This document shows positions 37,588-48,400 of a stretch of DNA of 58,444 bases, piece by piece; within the stretch, counting starts at the first letter, position 1, and each line of letters begins with the position of its first letter. Made by a program: the position numbers and the translations under genes. Under the pieces are notes generated by a model. That model made no database searches and was not told where the DNA came from. It saw nothing but the letters and a program-made list of their open reading frames with translations. Source of the DNA: Chromera velia (lineage: Eukaryota; Sar; Chromeraceae); NCBI GenBank assembly GCA_018398765.1, contig JAHBMJ010000053.1, forward strand, positions 1 to 58,444, read 5' to 3'.

Positions 37588-37589
<2 letters not shown>

Positions 37590-37624
<35 letters not shown>
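37590..37624 (+). repeat. Run of 35 C
   Basis: Uninterrupted homopolymer, about 150 bases beyond the minisatellite. Its exact length may be affected by sequencing. Confidence 0.9.
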
Positions 37625-37625
<1 letters not shown>

Positions 37626-37904
37626 TTGAGCAGTGCCTCGTATGAATTGAAAACAAAAGAGTTATGATCATGAGAAGAAATGCTTCAATCAGATCGATTC
37701 AGAGCCATTCAGATGCATTTCTTAGCGCTAATTTACGATGATAGGTACCAGATAATTTATGGTTTTAAAAAAATATATACTCTATATATACATTTTTTTA
37801 TTTCATTTTTTAAACATCTTACTAAGCTTAAATAGTCTTAAATAAATTATGAAAATCAATTAGTTTAAAGGTTAAACTATCTATTTTAATGTTTTGAAAA
37901 CTAA

Positions 37905-37965
37905 ATTTTTCAAAGTCACTTTCCAGTACAAAGGTTTCAATTGTCAGTACAGTCAGTTTAAGGTA
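37905..37965 (-). repeat. Inverted repeat, right copy
   Basis: Reverse complement of 34470-34525 (shared word CAATTGTCAGTACAGTCAGT). The two copies point inwards, 3.5 kb apart. Confidence 0.6.
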
Positions 37966-38913
37966 GTGAGATGGAAGGAGAAGGAGAAAAGAGGAGAAAG
38001 GAAAGAAACGGGATGAGAGGTGATTGCAGTGAATGCTGGGTGAATATAAATATGTTGTTTCTCTGGCTGTCTCTGTCTATTGTCTTCACTTTCCCTCTAG
38101 CTGTGTGTTTGTTTGTTTGGGTGTGATGGGGAGAGTGAAAGAGAAAGAAAGTAAGCCGAACGCGAAGGAGAAAAAAAGAAGAGACAGTACCAGAAACAGA
38201 AGCCCACTAACTCAAAGTCCATTCCAAAGAGAATTGAAAAGTTATGGTGCGAAGGAGAAGAGTGCAGGTGAGACAAGCGTCTCATGAAAAGAAGTTGCCC
38301 TTGGAAGTGAAAGCAAGTGAGAGAAGGCACACAAGCTCACAGAGTTCAGAGTCAAAGCGAGCACCGTTAGGCGACCACATTAAATTTTGCTCGTATGTGG
38401 TCCCAATTCATTCCGACTATCTGTCGCAGTGTTTGTGGTCCTCCGGTACCCATGCATGCAAATTGCCATGGCCCGGCTTGCAGAGGATTGCCCAAAAAAA
38501 TATGATGTAATATTATCGTATGCAGACATTGGAATTGAGACCCTGAGGTGATTGTGTTGTGTGTGTGGTCGAGCATATCACAGAGGAGTTGGTGTGTAGA
38601 TGGTTTGTATTGTCTACCATGTGAGAGCGATTGAGAGTCACTGAGTCAGTGCAAAGCGTGTCCGCTCAGTGTTTGTGTTTTAAGCAAATTTTAAAACGGA
38701 CTTCGGAATCATTTATGTTAGATTAGGCTTTGAAAAGAGGTCTGGCGGGCAGGTATGAGGAAGTGTAAGAAGGTGGGACAGCAATGTGATAAGCGCATTT
38801 CATTTATGTTCGAGTTTGCGTGTGAATGAATTCGTCAAGGACCTGGTGTGCATATGATATTATGAGGAAAGCATGGAACCGAGCGTGGACGTTGGCTTTG
38901 GCCGGGGGGCAGG

Positions 38914-40979
38914 TATGAGCCTTACGCTTGAGCGCGCCGCAAAGAGGCGTAGCAGCGGCAAGCATGGCAGGACGCGCGCGATAGACTGAATTATGCCAGT
39001 GATCAAAGAGAGCGCGCGCGCACAGCAATTGTAATGGAGATTCTAGGTAATCGATAGTCTCTTCCAACAGCTGAGATCTTATGTTGTCTGTGTACAAATG
39101 TGTTGGTAGGAGCACACGGTCAATCTATCATAATCTAGTACAATCCAACAGGCTGCTATCTGATTCAATTGGGACTTATCGAATACATGCTAATTAAACG
39201 ACATACAAAAAACGTATGCATGCAAAAGCCTTCGGAGACTGAAGCTTCGCATACACGCCGAGCTAAACATCAATAGCTCGAAATCAGTATGCCAATTAAT
39301 CGCAGTATTACTTCAATCCTTGGAAGCCGATGGATAGACTTTAGGCATGATTAAAGAACACACGTAGTATCCCGCGCGCGACGCCCCTCCGTATCTATAC
39401 CGCTGTCTTTTGTCTATCGCTGACGGTTGTCAGGTGCACTTGCAGAAGCAAACAACAACAAAAGGCTGTAACGTAGAAAATCAATCATATGTAGATTATT
39501 TTAGAACAAAACAAAGAAAGGACAAACGCGCCTTCCAAAGAGAACGAAGACCATCATCACCAGTCCAATGGACTGTAGACATGAATAAATCAAGTAAAAA
39601 CGAAACAGGCCATCTCAAAATATACAACTCCAAAAACAGAAAAATAAGTTTGTCAACCAGGACAACCGCAGGTGCATTACAAGAAAGAAGGGTCCAGATA
39701 AGATGAGAGGATATTAGGCCCCCCTTGGCCGAAACAGAAGGAACACAGGAGAAAGCATGCATCAAACACACTCTACGAAATGAAGGTAGGTTAGGAAAAG
39801 ACGACCATCCTCCAGAAATAGGCAACAGAGAAAAAGTAACCAAATCACGAAAGAAATTAATAAGAACATCACAGTTAGAATTAACAACAGTAAAAAGCAA
39901 AATCAAAGGAGATTCCGATAAAGAGAAAAGACGCAGACCAAACACCGTAGATCCTTTTTGACGCTCTAAAACGCACGCAGGACTGTAGAAGTCTTCCTCA
40001 AGTAACTTTTCTATCATAGAGTCATCTGGCCCGTTACTCATGCCACAGTTAGCCACAGTCAGACCTAAAAACAATCGTTCTATCGTCCATGTATCTTCCT
40101 GTCATCCATTTCTCCCCCCCCCCATGAAGGCCTCGATCTCATCAATGCTTTCCACGCGGCAAAAAATCGGGCCCCACCAGGAGAACAAGGACTCCCTTGA
40201 GGAAAACCTTCATGCTGTCTGACCATCTTCCCTCAAACTCAAATTATATTCAAAACAAAATCAAGATTAATTATACGAGTCAGCATATCAAGAAGGCAAG
40301 AAAGTGCATTCGTATAATTGCAGTGGAAAGATAAAAAAGCAACAGGTTTTAAGTAACGTCTCCGAGAATACCACTTCTCACCCTCCCCCGGGCCTGCCTC
40401 CTTAATACAAAAAGACTTATGGGTAGGCAACATAACAGAACGATATCTAGAGGAAGAATAAATAAAATGAACAAAGTTATTCAAACAAGAAAGGAAATCA
40501 ACTCTGGGTAGAGAGGGAAAAAATGCTTTAATGTCGTCCACCAGCAGACCAAGTCCACTCCGAGGCCAATACAAATTAAAAGAAAGACAAGAGCCACGAT
40601 CTGCAAGTCTCCCAAACCCTGAATTAAAGATCCCAACCTTATTCTGAAAAGCAAAGACAGAGTCAAAGTCACAATGCGGCGAAAAGTAAGAAAGACAGCC
40701 ATTCAAAGCCTTGCAAAGGAAAAAAAAAATCTCATGTCTGGCGTGTCTTTTATAAGATATCAATGGCCTGTACTTCAAATAAGACCACGGCTCAAGGAGC
40801 TCTCCCTCAACTCCCCAAGACTTACTATTTCCAGTCTGAATTATGTGTTGAGGTTGTTTGGTATTAGCAGACTAACATTGAATAGCAGGACATTGACAGA
40901 CTGGTCTGCTTGTCAGACTTCCTTCCCTAAGAATCTTTAAGAGCCCCGTTATACTCTAGAGCCCCGTACAAAGCTGACA
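38914..40979 (+). repeat. Right LTR of the 8.5-kb element, interrupted
   Basis: 38914-39031 matches the left half of the 32475-32738 LTR, and 40837-40979 matches the right half. The copies diverge between CAATTG and TCTGAATT, where an unrelated 1.8-kb segment sits. The first dinucleotide is TA in place of TG. Confidence 0.8.
39032..40836 (-). mobile_element. Insertion in the LTR with possible reverse-transcriptase remnant
   Basis: This segment splits the right LTR. On the minus strand it holds two open frames, 40239-40778 (179 codons) and 39496-40074 (192 codons). The first contains LLVDDIKAFFPSLPRVDFL, which resembles motif A of reverse transcriptases (an Asp followed by a Phe-Pro-Ser turn, as in Penelope-like and retron-type enzymes). 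No YxDD motif B/C or endonuclease was found, and I saw no target duplication or poly(A) tail. It could be a 5'-truncated or rearranged retroelement, or chance similarity. Confidence 0.35.
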
Positions 40980-40984
40980 GTGAG

Positions 40985-41720
40985 GCTCCTCACCCCTAGA
41001 ACTCCGGTCCAAGTATAGGGGTGTATGACACCGGGGGGGGGTTGGTGTGCAGCGCTACGAGAGCTGAGGGTGGATGCCCCCCCCCGGTATGATTCAGAAT
41101 GAGGTCATCTGAAAACGCCGGACTACAGATGGCGGGGGGGTATGAGGCATAATGGTAGATAAAAAAAACTTCTAACTTCTCAGCTATACAATATCCTAAA
41201 ATCTCTTTAACTATCTAAGACTATCTTAAAACTCAAAAACACTAATATATCTTAAACTATCAGACACTATTTAAAAGTGTCTTCAAACTAATTATGTTAC
41301 TAATATGTTACTAGCTTAGTTAACAATCGTATGCGATCTCATTCATGTACAACTTATCAATGACTGTGCAAGTCCTCAGTAATTTTTCGATCTCCGAACA
41401 GTGAGAGATGCTGAGAGGAGAGGGAAAGGCGATAGAGCGAAAGGCGATAGAGTCATACATGCATGTACTCGATCTCGGTCCATTGAGACACCATGTATAA
41501 ATACGATACACCAATTACGTACAAAGAGAAGGACTGAGGAAGGAGAAGAAAAGTTAATGTTGGAACAGTGTTACCTGACTACCCCAACGCGAAGTCACCC
41601 CGATACGTTCTGACAAGCCTATGGATTCAGAGCACCCACTTTGTCCTTCCAAGCGGGGGGCTTCGGATCTATCGCCTGGTGCACACTTGAAAGGCAGTGA
41701 GTTCGAGGACGAGAAAAGTC
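40985..41720. other. Intergenic with G-run hairpin
   Basis: At 41028-41092, ACACCGGGGGGGGG and CCCCCCCCCGGT face each other about 40 bases apart, a small relative of the repeat at 42585-42741. The rest is AT-rich. No gene is seen. Confidence 0.5.
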
Positions 41721-42014
41721 TCACTCACTCTTTAAAGGAATGTCGATCTTGCAGGGGATATACCACAAAAAAGATGGGTTGATAGCAGAAGAAGGGTCAT
41801 TGGGATCAACGCGGACAAAGTTCAGCAGACGAGGATTCAACAACACGATCTCTTCACACTGTTCCCTTTTTTTGTGAAGCTTTCTTCTCTTTGTATTCAC
41901 TCCAAAATACACCGACGGAAAGGCCGTCATCTTTCCGGCCTCACTCCCGTCTCTGTTCCAATCTACACTTACAAACTGACTTCCTTCTTGATCGACACGT
42001 GAAGAGAAAATCAC
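41721..42014 (-). CDS. Exon-like open frame, unknown
   Basis: Minus-strand frame preceded by an AACAG acceptor and containing a strong donor (AAAGA followed by GTGAGT) just before its stop, so it may be an internal exon. The sequence is not low-complexity (SQFVSVDWNRDGSEAGKM, LLNPRLLNFVRVDPNDP) but matches no family I know. It may belong with the gene at 43553-44642, separated by later repeat insertions, or be a gene fragment. Confidence 0.3.
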   Translation of the reverse strand: MIFSSRVDQEGSQFVSVDWNRDGSEAGKMTAFPSVYFGVNTKRRKLHKKREQCEEIVLLNPRLLNFVRVDPNDPSSAINPSFLWYIPCKIDIPLKSE

Positions 42015-42110
42015 TCTGTTTACCTCAGATCAGCTGACATCCGATTCAGTAGAGCAGAGCGTCTGCCACAATGCATGTCCGCAGGCTGAGAGTCTGCCAT
42101 AATACAATAT

Positions 42111-42513
42111 ACCAAGCGCAACTCAATTTGGCATGATTACAATTGTGATTGCAAATGTGAAAAAGATTTTTATCGTACAAACAGTCTTTTAAAACTTGCG
42201 ATATATTTCTGATAATATTTGTAAAGTCTGTGCAAATTTTTAAGTTCGTACGCGAAACCGATTATGTTTGTGAAAAATATGAAAATTCAAAGTCAGGATT
42301 CGTTTTCCAGGGCCGCCCGACTTTGAATTTTCATATTTTTTGTAAACGTAATTGGTCACGCGTACGAACTTGAAAATTTGTACAGACTTTACAAATATTA
42401 TCAGAAACATGTTGCAAGTCTGAAAAAACTGTTTCCGCGATAAAAATATTTTTCACATTTGCAATCCCAAACGTAATTGGCTGTATGGGTTTCCAAATTG
42501 AGTTGCACTTGGT
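42111..42513. mobile_element. Foldback MITE with about 190-bp inverted arms
   Basis: The arms 42111-42294 and 42319-42513 are reverse complements with modest divergence, separated by 24 bases. The ends are ACCAAGCGCAACTCAATTTGG and CCAAATTGAGTTGCACTTGGT. The flanks ATACAATAT (42102-42110) and ATACAATAC (42514-42522) form a 9-bp duplication with one mismatch. Very long inverted arms with a 9-bp duplication fit Mutator-like elements. It encodes nothing. Confidence 0.75.
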
Positions 42514-42522
42514 ATACAATAC

Positions 42523-42545
42523 AATGCATGCATGCATGCATGCAT
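42523..42545. repeat. (TGCA)n tetranucleotide run
   Basis: Self-complementary GCATGCATGCAT run directly beside the foldback element. Confidence 0.8.
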
Positions 42546-42584
42546 TAAAAAGCTGAACGTCAGCCTCGGTGGGCAACTCCGCAT

Positions 42585-42741
42585 GGACACCGGGGGGGGG
42601 TATCCCTTCTTGCATGGGCCGGTAGCAGCGGACGCCGGGAGGGGCGGTGTCCGGCGCATCGAGCGCGAAGCGCCCGATGCCCGTCCCGCAATCCACGGGC
42701 ATAACGGAGCAAGCTTGGATGCCCCGCCCCCCCCGGTGTCC
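42585..42741. repeat. GC-rich element with G-run inverted ends
   Basis: The left end GGACACCGGGGGGGG and right end CCCCCCCCGGTGTCC are inverted copies. The interior is GC- and CpG-rich (GCGCATCGAGCGCGAAGCGC). The bases just outside its right end (ATAGGAGGATACACCCCTAT) resemble, in reverse, the sequence beside the G run at about 41015-41035, so the two loci are related. An open frame through it has no family match. Confidence 0.55.
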
Positions 42742-43552
42742 TAATAGGAGGATACACCCCTATGTCCAAGTGGCGGACCATTAAAAGACGTACAGGCTAA
42801 AAACTGCCTTCACAACCCCTTTGAGGGCCCTCATAGCCCCCCCTCCAACGGAGGACCACTCCAACGACCTCCAATGCACCCGCTCCCGCGAGTGCTGTTG
42901 AAGAAATGAGGAGCGCTTGGATAGAAGGGCCCTGGAGATCCCGTTAAGGATTCTATGCAGCGACAGCACCATATGGTAGCTTATCGCATGATCGCGTACA
43001 CGATCAGAGGGAAAACCACAGACAAGAAGAAAACCGTAGACAAGACGGAAACGGGCATTGCTTTAGAAAAAAATAAACTTAGGAACATCTCCCTGCTCGT
43101 GCGTCAGAAGAAGATCTCGCGCTTTGCAGCCACCGAGGCCCCCTAGAATCTCAGCTGTCAAGTCTTCTTCATCGGAAGAGGCCTGCCAAAAAATCACGTG
43201 CCTTAGGTATATTACACTGCACGTACAACGAGGAGGTGATAATAAGTTCAGAGACTACTTCATATGTAAGAGCTACAACAAGGCGAAAAGTTCCAAATTA
43301 CTGTAGAGAAAGAAGCAGCCAGGCGGGCAGCAGCTTCAAGACTGACAGAATTGAGCATGCAGCACGAAGGTCCAGATTGTAGGTATTAGAGATCATCTAC
43401 AAAAATTAAAGTCATTCGGACTGCAAAATGCGTATGCTACCAAGGGGGGGGGGGTCCTTGGGTCCTATCAAAATGAACGACTTCCGCAACCAGCAAAACA
43501 GCATGAGGTCAAGAATGACTTCTTTGTGGCTGTTTTCAAGCAGACCACAATC
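42742..43552. other. Intergenic, no gene seen
   Basis: Mixed sequence with a CCAAGGGGGGGGGGTCCTTGG hairpin-like G run at 43440-43460. Small open frames carry no recognisable domain. Confidence 0.4.
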
Positions 43553-44642
43553 TCAAAGAATCGAACTCCTGGACATGTCAGATTGAGCCCCGAGGGTGGA
43601 GACTGACGGTGCGGCGACAACGTTTCGGATCTTGACCCAGTCAATGTCGTTCCCGGCGTTCTCCTTCAGAGGGGTCAGAAGAGGGATCAGACGAATGTTG
43701 TCGCACTCGAAAAAGTTTTGCATAGACTGTCCAGCCAGCTTCGTCAGATACTCATTGAACATCTGTAGACAGCATCAGGCAGCAGGTCAACTTTGAATCC
43801 GTATCTTGAATCATTCTTGTTGGGCTCACGGATTTTAAGGCTGAATAGATGAATGTGTTTTGCAATCATTTTGGAAAATTCTGTTTTGAATGTGCCTTTC
43901 GAGTCAAGCTTCGACGCATTTTTTGACCTTGCTGTGAGCGTTCACTCTTCGGAGAACTTAAGCTCATGTCGATTGCCTGCGACGGTAAGTCTCTCTCGTC
44001 TCTGTGTCTAGCTGCACAAATCTGCTCGTTCGATAGAGACTTTCTTCCCGGATGACGCTTCTTCCATTTACACCCCTCCGTCACAGACAGATGCTCACCA
44101 TCAGGAGTTCGAGCTCGCAAGTGGAAATTTTGATCTGCTTCAGGGGCTGCAAGTAGGCTGTGGCATATACAGCGTCAATGCGCATTGTTCGAAAGAAGCC
44201 CGTCGAAAAATTCACCCGCCCCCGAAGCCTCCTTTGTTCCTCCTTCCGAACTCCCATAGGGACTTTCGAATAGGTGTAGATACTGTCGCAGTGCTAGTAC
44301 TGCTCCGCTGGCTCCTTCTTCTGTCATGACCGTGAACTTGAAATCGGCTGAGTTCTGGTCAGCACACGGGACGTCGTAAAATAGAGTGCCAACCGGTGGG
44401 ACAATCTCCGCCCCGTCCGGCGTCGAGACAACCCATTCCGTGAGGGTTAGCCGAACTTCTGCAACAGGACTTCCTGGTGCTTCTTCAATGTCGTGCAAAG
44501 TCCGTGAAGGGAAGTGCTCTCTTCTTGTCGCAATGTATTGCAGCATTGATTGAACAGTCTCCATTGAAGTCATCCGATCTCCTTCCCAACGATGGAAGGA
44601 GCCGGAGTTTTTTCTTGGAGGTTCAATCGGAACAGTCGGCAT
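43553..44642 (-). CDS. Unrecognised small protein, probably four exons
   Basis: Exon 1 is 44216-44642 (donor GTGAAT, phase 1) and exon 2 is 44099-44146 (acceptor TTGCAG, donor GTGAGC, phase 1). The final coding piece is 43553-43762, which needs phase 0. An 11-nt microexon at 43830-43840, bounded by ATTCAG and GTGAGC, converts phase 1 to phase 0 and gives a continuous 231-aa protein (696 nt). Without it the frame breaks. The protein has mixed, globular-looking composition: VAEVRLTLTEWVVSTPDG and VGTLFYDVPCADQ in the middle, MFNEYLTKLAGQSMQNFF and NDIDWVKIRNVVAAP near the end. No family is recognised. Exons 1 and 2 are firm; the microexon is an inference. Confidence 0.5.
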
Positions 44643-45423
44643 CAGCGCTCTTTCTCTCTGTCTTTTTATGTTTGCAGGTGTGAAGCAGACTTAGGATGTC
44701 AATAGGAGACCGTCTGCATCGACGCGATGTACTGAAGAATGCCAAGACATCACCATCCGCATTGCATGCAACACTGCAAGCAATTAATTTTTGCAGCGGT
44801 GCATGGTCCCGGAAAGTTCAGCCCACAGCTCTCCAGGAAAGCGATCTTGCAAGCCCGATTTTTTTTGTATCCTTTCAGAGAAGCACATCACGGATCATCA
44901 CCGTAGCTGGCAAATCAGCAGACAGGTGTGGAGAAGCGCCTTGTACATTCAATGTCTACCATTGCACGTGCATGTACGTACTGGTCCATTGTCTTCGGTC
45001 ACTGCGTAGGCGGTTGACTGGCTCTCTGGACTTTACTTTAAGAAGTGCGTGGGACAGCATGTGCGTGTTGTCAGACTGATCGTCTTCTTCGTCTCATGTG
45101 TGATTTAATCCTAGAAGCCGAGACAGCCGTTCAATGGAGTGAGGAGGGCCTGCGCGAGTAACTGAAGGGGAGGAGACAGGTTTCTAAACGCGTGGAGACA
45201 GGCCACTGGTCGGTTGCCCACTTTTCTGTTTATTCTGTTCTCGCCTTGGGAAGAGGGCTGAGGAGACGGGAAATCGACTGATCAAGTACGTGTGTTCTTT
45301 TGTGTCCGTTGCAGAAAAGAAGCCGCTCCCTGAGGTGACCACCCTTTCATAATTGTTGGATAAAGGCGGAAAGTGCGCCACAGACTCCTTCTCCGAGGAA
45401 AGAAAAAGAGAAAAGAGGACAAG
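44643..45423. other. Intergenic between divergent genes
   Basis: Lies between the start of the minus-strand gene (44642) and the start of the exchanger gene (45424), so it probably holds both promoters. A 127-codon plus-strand frame at 44696-45079 has no recognisable feature and was not called. Confidence 0.4.
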
Positions 45424-48400
45424 ATGTGGGGGTGGCTGGCGCAGACGAGTGGGGATGTGGGGGTGCACTTCACTGAGTTCCTTTCTGGTTGTCTGGACTT
45501 TCTGAACCGTCTCTTCATTGATCCTATGGTCCTTCCAAACGACGGGTTTGGACTGGGTCAATTGTGCTTTCTGCTCCTCGTCTACGGGTACATCGCGTTC
45601 CTGGCTGCCAAGGTCATGACGATTGGGGCGGTGAGTAGACTGGATCGATGGATATGCATCTACTGGGGGCCGGCCTCTTGCTCATTCGGGGCTCGAGAGT
45701 GATGACTTGTTTTCTCCTTCTACCGATCCCACTTTTTGCTCTCCCCTTTGTGCCGCTCTTGTCTGAACAGGCCAGGTGGATCCTCCAATTTCCATCAGCT
45801 GCACGTATGGGGATTTCTGTATGAGAGATTTCTACTTCATTCGCTGTGCGTGCGATTGCTGTCTCCCTTTGTGTCTGGCTCCCCCTCCTCGTCTCTCTCT
45901 TTCTCTTGGAATGCTTCGCGATGGTCTTTTTATGTGCCTCTTTGAGTGCTGTGCGATGGTCCTTTTGTGTGCATCAGAGTTCACCTGAATGCACGTGGAA
46001 GGAATGTGGATTGGGCCAGTGTCTGGACGAGGGGAGACGCGAAATTGTACTTCTATGCTCCGATCTTTCCTCTGTCTTCGAGTACCTTCTTCTGTGTGCG
46101 CGTGACCGTAGCGCTTCTGCCCAAGTAGATGCTCACTCACTCACTTACCATCTCTCTTCATCCGTCGGGTCATATGGCCCTTCTCTCTCGCTGAAGTGAA
46201 GGGACCGTCAGACATCAAAGAGAGAGACAGTGCCGGTGCCAGGAAGGGATCGGCACTCCAAACTTTTCCGCCCTAGATTTCCTTTGGATTTTGGTTTCTT
46301 CGAATGAATTGATTGATGATTGTGGCATCCTTGAACGACTTGAGTCCATGAATTCATTCGTCTTCTGTCTTTTAATGTTCTTCTGCCAGGAGCTGATGAT
46401 GATGGTGCCTGCCTGGAAGCGCTGGGTTCCCCCAGTCGTCCTTCCCATCCTCAACGCCTTCCCTGAGGCCGTGCTCCTCTTCATCACCGGCTTCGTCGAC
46501 CACCCCAGGAGTGCGGTAGCGATCGGTCTGGGCACGTTGACAGGCACCACCGTACTCGCCATCATTGCCCCGACAGTGATTGTCATCCTCGCAGGGCGCG
46601 TGTCGGTCCTGCAGGTGCCTAAGGGACACGGAGACCCCGGGGGGAAGGAGGAGCTCGGACAGTCGGCAAAGGACAGGGTGAAGACCTCTCCGAGAGACGA
46701 GAAGGTGATGCAGGAAGGAGGTGAGTGCCTTCAGAGGGAAGGAGGGAAGGATTTGGCGTGTTGACATGGAACAAGTTCGACAGTGCAGATCGACTAGTGC
46801 TTGGCCTTCGAATATGTAATCACATTGACGTGTCCGATTTCTTCAAATGCCGATAGAGAACACTCAAAGTCTCAGGGAAAAGGTGACTGACGCCTCTCTT
46901 TGCTCACTGCCATCCCCCTGTTTCGTGCTGAGCTTCTCTCTGTCCCTCTCTCTTTCACACACACATACATACCCTCACTCACAGTCGCACAGAGCGGGGG
47001 GGGGGGGGAGGGATGGAGGCAGATTCAGATCCTGTGTCATGTTTCTTACTCATCAAATGACAGATGGGCCAATCGGCCGACCTCCTCTTGACCGAGTGCG
47101 TGAGTGAGTGAGTGCAGGATGGGTGTGCAACTACGACCCAGACTCCCACTGTGACATCATTGAGGAGATCAAGGCCGACCACAAGGAAGACTCCCACAAA
47201 GGTTCCGGGGGGGGGCACGGACACGGAGGCCACGACGCGCACGGCCACGGGCACGGGCACGGCCAGGGACACTCCTGCGGGTCTGCCCACCGGAAGCTTT
47301 TGAAAATCCACGACTGGTCCTTGACGCGCTCTGCCGTTGAGCCCAACGAAATCGTCTCACACAACGCCCCCCTTGTCCTTCTGTCCCTTCTGCCGTACAC
47401 ATTCCTCCTCATTCCAGCATTCATGGAATTCTATCAGGTCAGCAGGCTGATGCAAACACACACACACACACTCACACACAATCAGAGAGAGAGAGAGGCA
47501 GACAGACAGAGAGAGGCCAGAGAATGCACCAGACAGACAGAAAAGACAAGTCGCGCTCAGCTTGCTCCCTCTGTCAGTCAGTGAGTCTCTTTTCTCCCTT
47601 TCTCCCCTGTTCCCCCCCCTCGCCCGGCCCTCTCGATCGATTTATGATCGGCAACCTCATGTCGTCTTTTTGTGTTTTTGTCACATCTGCGGTGCCTCCC
47701 CTTCATCCAATTATTTTCAAACAGGCTTCGACTCTCTCTGACCTTCCGTGACTCCTCGTCTCTCCCTCCCTCCCTCCCTCCCTCAGGCCCCCGACGGCGC
47801 TGCGAATGTTGAGAGAGCCCTTCTCTGGACTGCCCTCGTGCTTTGCTACTTCTGCTTTGCCGTGTACGTCGTCTGGGCGAGATCTCAGGCAGACAACGAT
47901 CCCGTCACGCAGGCAAGAGCAGACGAAATGAGGGCACAGGCGCTGGAGGAGAATCGCCTCACCTTCAGACAGGTCCGCCAATGGGGGGCTGTAGGCAGTA
48001 GTAATGGATAAAACCCGTATGGGAATCCGAAGTGGAAATAAATTGTCCTGAAAGACGAAGAGGAATCAATCGCTTCACCTGCAGACAGGCAATAGAGATG
48101 ACATGCAAAGTGTGAGAGTGCGGGGAAAATGTCTGTCGCCAACAAGGAACGAGCATGTGCTGCGATTTAGATGGTGTCTCTCATTGTCTTCATTTTTTAT
48201 CTTCTCCCCGTGCACGACCTGCACCTGCCATGGGAGCACCCGAGTTGTGTCCCTGAGGAAACGCATCATACACTCAGTTTATGAACATGTTCGCTGCATT
48301 CAAGAGGATCTCTTATAAGAGATGATCAACAAATGGGAGAAGAATAACCTCACTGGTGCACAAAAACGGGTGACATGTTGAATCATGAACGCAGTCCACT

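Larger units (their letters stand above)
32475..40979 (+). mobile_element. Decayed LTR retrotransposon, 8.5 kb
   Basis: The left LTR (32475-32738) starts TGTGAGCC and ends GCTGACA. The right LTR (38914-40979) starts TATGAGCC and ends GCTGACA but is interrupted by about 1.8 kb of unrelated sequence (39032-40836). The flanks GTGAG (32470-32474) and GTGAG (40980-40984) are a perfect 5-bp target duplication. Just inside the left LTR is TTAGTTAGCAGAGC, resembling the initiator-tRNA primer site TGGTATCAGAGC. Just before the right LTR is a purine tract, GGGGGGCAGG. The interior has one broken ORF (32958-34130) and no visible reverse transcriptase or integrase. It is loaded with nested repeats: inverted ends at 34470 and 37960, a G-run foldback, a 35-bp minisatellite and a 35-base C run. 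Confidence 0.8.

Noticed and set aside
44696-45079. 127-codon plus-strand frame upstream of the exchanger
   Set aside because: No family match, no splice links to the exchanger, and unremarkable composition. Most likely chance.
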